Assembly: GCA_029260155.1 (NCBI GenBank)
Contig: JAJDDU010000160.1
Coordinates: 1 to 8,667 of the forward strand
Length of the DNA stretch: 8,667 nt
Direction of reading: 5' to 3'
From: Phycisphaerae bacterium
GTDB taxonomy: Bacteria; Planctomycetota; Phycisphaerae; UBA1845
Below the pieces are notes generated by a model. It was not told the DNA's origin and did not search any database. It saw nothing but the letters and a program-made list of their open reading frames with translations. The translations under genes and the position numbers were made by a program. Of this stretch, positions 8,601 to 8,667 are shown piece by piece; within the stretch, counting starts at the first letter, position 1; each line of letters opens with the position of its first letter.

Positions 8601-8667
8601 GGGTTCGCAAGGCCACTTTATCCACGCCGACCCTGGGCAGATCGAGCAGGTCATCATGAATCTGGTG
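5623..8667 (+). CDS. Multi-PAS transmembrane sensor histidine kinase (3' end outside window)
   Basis: I translated this frame by hand: 1015 codons without a stop, running off the window. TM1 is about residues 7-26. The periplasmic sensor (27-166) is PAS/Cache-like, with DFIYVVDFDGKVFAH and a closing AARIHIGM. TM2 is about 167-186. HAMP (187-238) has TRPLAEMV and ELADLTRAFNRMISD. Five PAS domains follow, four ending in the DITER/DVTER-type connector and the last in DVTEAK: PAS1 about 244-366, PAS2 367-492, PAS3 494-617, PAS4 620-748, PAS5 747-872. PAS5 has GNWDLDL and VHPDDR, typical of the PAS_3 class. A charged coiled linker (868-886) leads to HisKA with GQLAGGVAHDFNNLL; H899 (codon 8317-8319) is the expected phosphate acceptor. 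The window stops in the N box (DPGQIEQVIMNLV), so the ATPase lobe and any receiver domain are not visible. AHDFNNLL-type kinases often carry a C-terminal receiver, so a hybrid kinase is plausible. Coupled to the binding protein upstream, it probably senses that protein's ligand and adds cytoplasmic cues through the PAS array. Confidence 0.93.
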   Translation, partial: MKLRTRIMVLIGVIVLGGGIVSSLLASRIMGEALYRELCFQGGQAVDAAAQHITPSVVEGDVISAREAMLKITERVDDIDFIYVVDFDGKVFAHTFNGGFPKALGSALHGSTGPLRARSLRVVEYETDTGGVFDVSAPLIRGMAARIHIGMNDARARAQIVSLRSQMAGSTLLFALAGTLIAAIVTHTMTRPLAEMVRRMLDFGEGRTAEEVVCEGGGPELADLTRAFNRMISDRGHAENALRNSEERYRAIAEDSPLMICRTLPGGEITYVNSAYCRYFGMAREDLVGTSFFLLIPEADRETVAAQLAALTVEFPTQSHEHRVIAPDGEIRWQRWTNRALFDSEGKAVAYQDVGEDITERRRVEKTNAEQARLLDLIFQHTLDSIVLLDKDYNFIRVSETYARAGQRDSTEFPGHNHFEFYPSNFREEADEAKKGKYVYRKSARPFVFPDHPERGITFWDVGLVPILDEDGEIELFLFTLRDVTEQKRAERAGDDQRALLNAIVEGANDAIFVKDLDGRYLLTNSADADGLGKSVEEVIGTTDADLFPPQVARRIQEIDRQIVSSGEPQNYEQDFVDVDGETRTFLVAKYPRLSPEGQVAGVIGLARDITERKCAERTTKEQARLLDLIFKHSLDSIVLLDKDYDFIRVNDGYARACQRDPSEFPGHNHFEFYPSDLKDEFDEARKGKHIYRKWARPFVFPDHPEWGTTHWDIGLVPILDDVGDIELFLFTLKDVTERKQAEEELRKSERSLAMAQELAHLGNWDLDLTANELWWSDEVYRIFGLSPQQFGAAYEVFLEAVHPDDRASLDLAYRDSLKNNTPYEITHRVVRPDGVIRVVREQCEHILDENGIVVRSVGTVLDVTEAKRAEEERLKLEEQLRRSHKMEAIGQLAGGVAHDFNNLLTAILGNSEMLLSTVANEAATLAGGVLRPRLEQIQSAGEQAACLTRQLLAFSRREITRPVVLDSIKVVRDMEEMLRWLISEDIQLDVNLGSQGHFIHADPGQIEQVIMNLV
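6730..7095 (+). repeat. Intragenic PAS repeat, copy 1 (PAS2 of the kinase)
   Basis: Codons for 122 residues, beginning EQARLLDLIF and ending DVTEQKRAE, align without gaps to the copy at 7486-7851, exactly 756 bases downstream. By hand 94 of 122 residues are identical. Conserved cores include SIVLLDKDY, EFPGHNHFEFYPS, ARPFVFPDHPE, GLVPILD and ELFLFTL. The first twenty bases differ at one position. Confidence 0.95.
7486..7851 (+). repeat. Intragenic PAS repeat, copy 2 (PAS4 of the kinase)
   Basis: Second copy of the 122-residue PAS unit, beginning EQARLLDLIFKHS and ending DVTERKQAE. It is separated from copy 1 by an unrelated-looking PAS3. Many differences are conservative (D/E, K/R, V/I). The exceptions are S/W and R/W around ARPFVFPDHPE, and G/C in YARAGQRD versus YARACQRD. 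Confidence 0.95.

Noticed and set aside
1..8667. CRISPR array, insertion sequence or phage genes
   Set aside because: No regularly spaced short repeats, transposase-like frames, terminal repeats with target duplications or phage-type proteins were seen.

Overview
The window looks like a piece of a planctomycete or closely related chromosome. This is an inference from the proteins. The HU-family protein has a Lys/Ala-rich N-terminal tail and the core motif KARKGINPFTGEE followed by PLKGLKDMV, a style I associate with Planctomycetes and their relatives. GyrB has a non-conserved N-terminal extension and a large insertion in the Toprim region. Nothing points to a plasmid, phage or insertion sequence.

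Layout. (1) 58-2700 (+) is a complete gyrB, the DNA gyrase B subunit. (2) 2701-2873 is a short convergent spacer holding a near-perfect 38-nt hairpin (2798-2835), a probable shared terminator. (3) 2874-3218 (-) is a small HU/IHF-family nucleoid protein. (4) 3219-4633 is about 1.4 kb without a convincing gene. It holds the HU 5' region, a degenerate tRNA-like element with inverted-repeat ends (3831-3917, minus strand), and the leader of the next operon. (5) 4634-5626 (+) encodes a PhnD-type (phosphate/phosphite/phosphonate) periplasmic binding lipoprotein. (6) 5623-8667 (+), overlapping it by ATGA, is a very large membrane sensor histidine kinase that reads open to the end of the window, at least 1015 residues. 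Its order is TM, periplasmic sensor, TM, HAMP, five PAS domains, HisKA, then the beginning of the N box where the window ends.

How the genes relate. gyrB and the HU gene are housekeeping DNA-topology and chromosome-architecture genes facing each other. The PhnD-like protein and the kinase form a tight translationally coupled pair. No ABC ATPase or permease gene lies upstream of the binding protein, and the gene directly downstream is the kinase. The simplest reading is that the binding protein presents a periplasmic ligand to the kinase, rather than (or as well as) serving an importer. The most distinctive feature is inside the kinase: PAS2 and PAS4 are ungapped copies of each other (94 of 122 residues identical by hand count) separated by a different PAS, and both are AT-richer than the sequence around them. 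This suggests a relatively recent internal module duplication.
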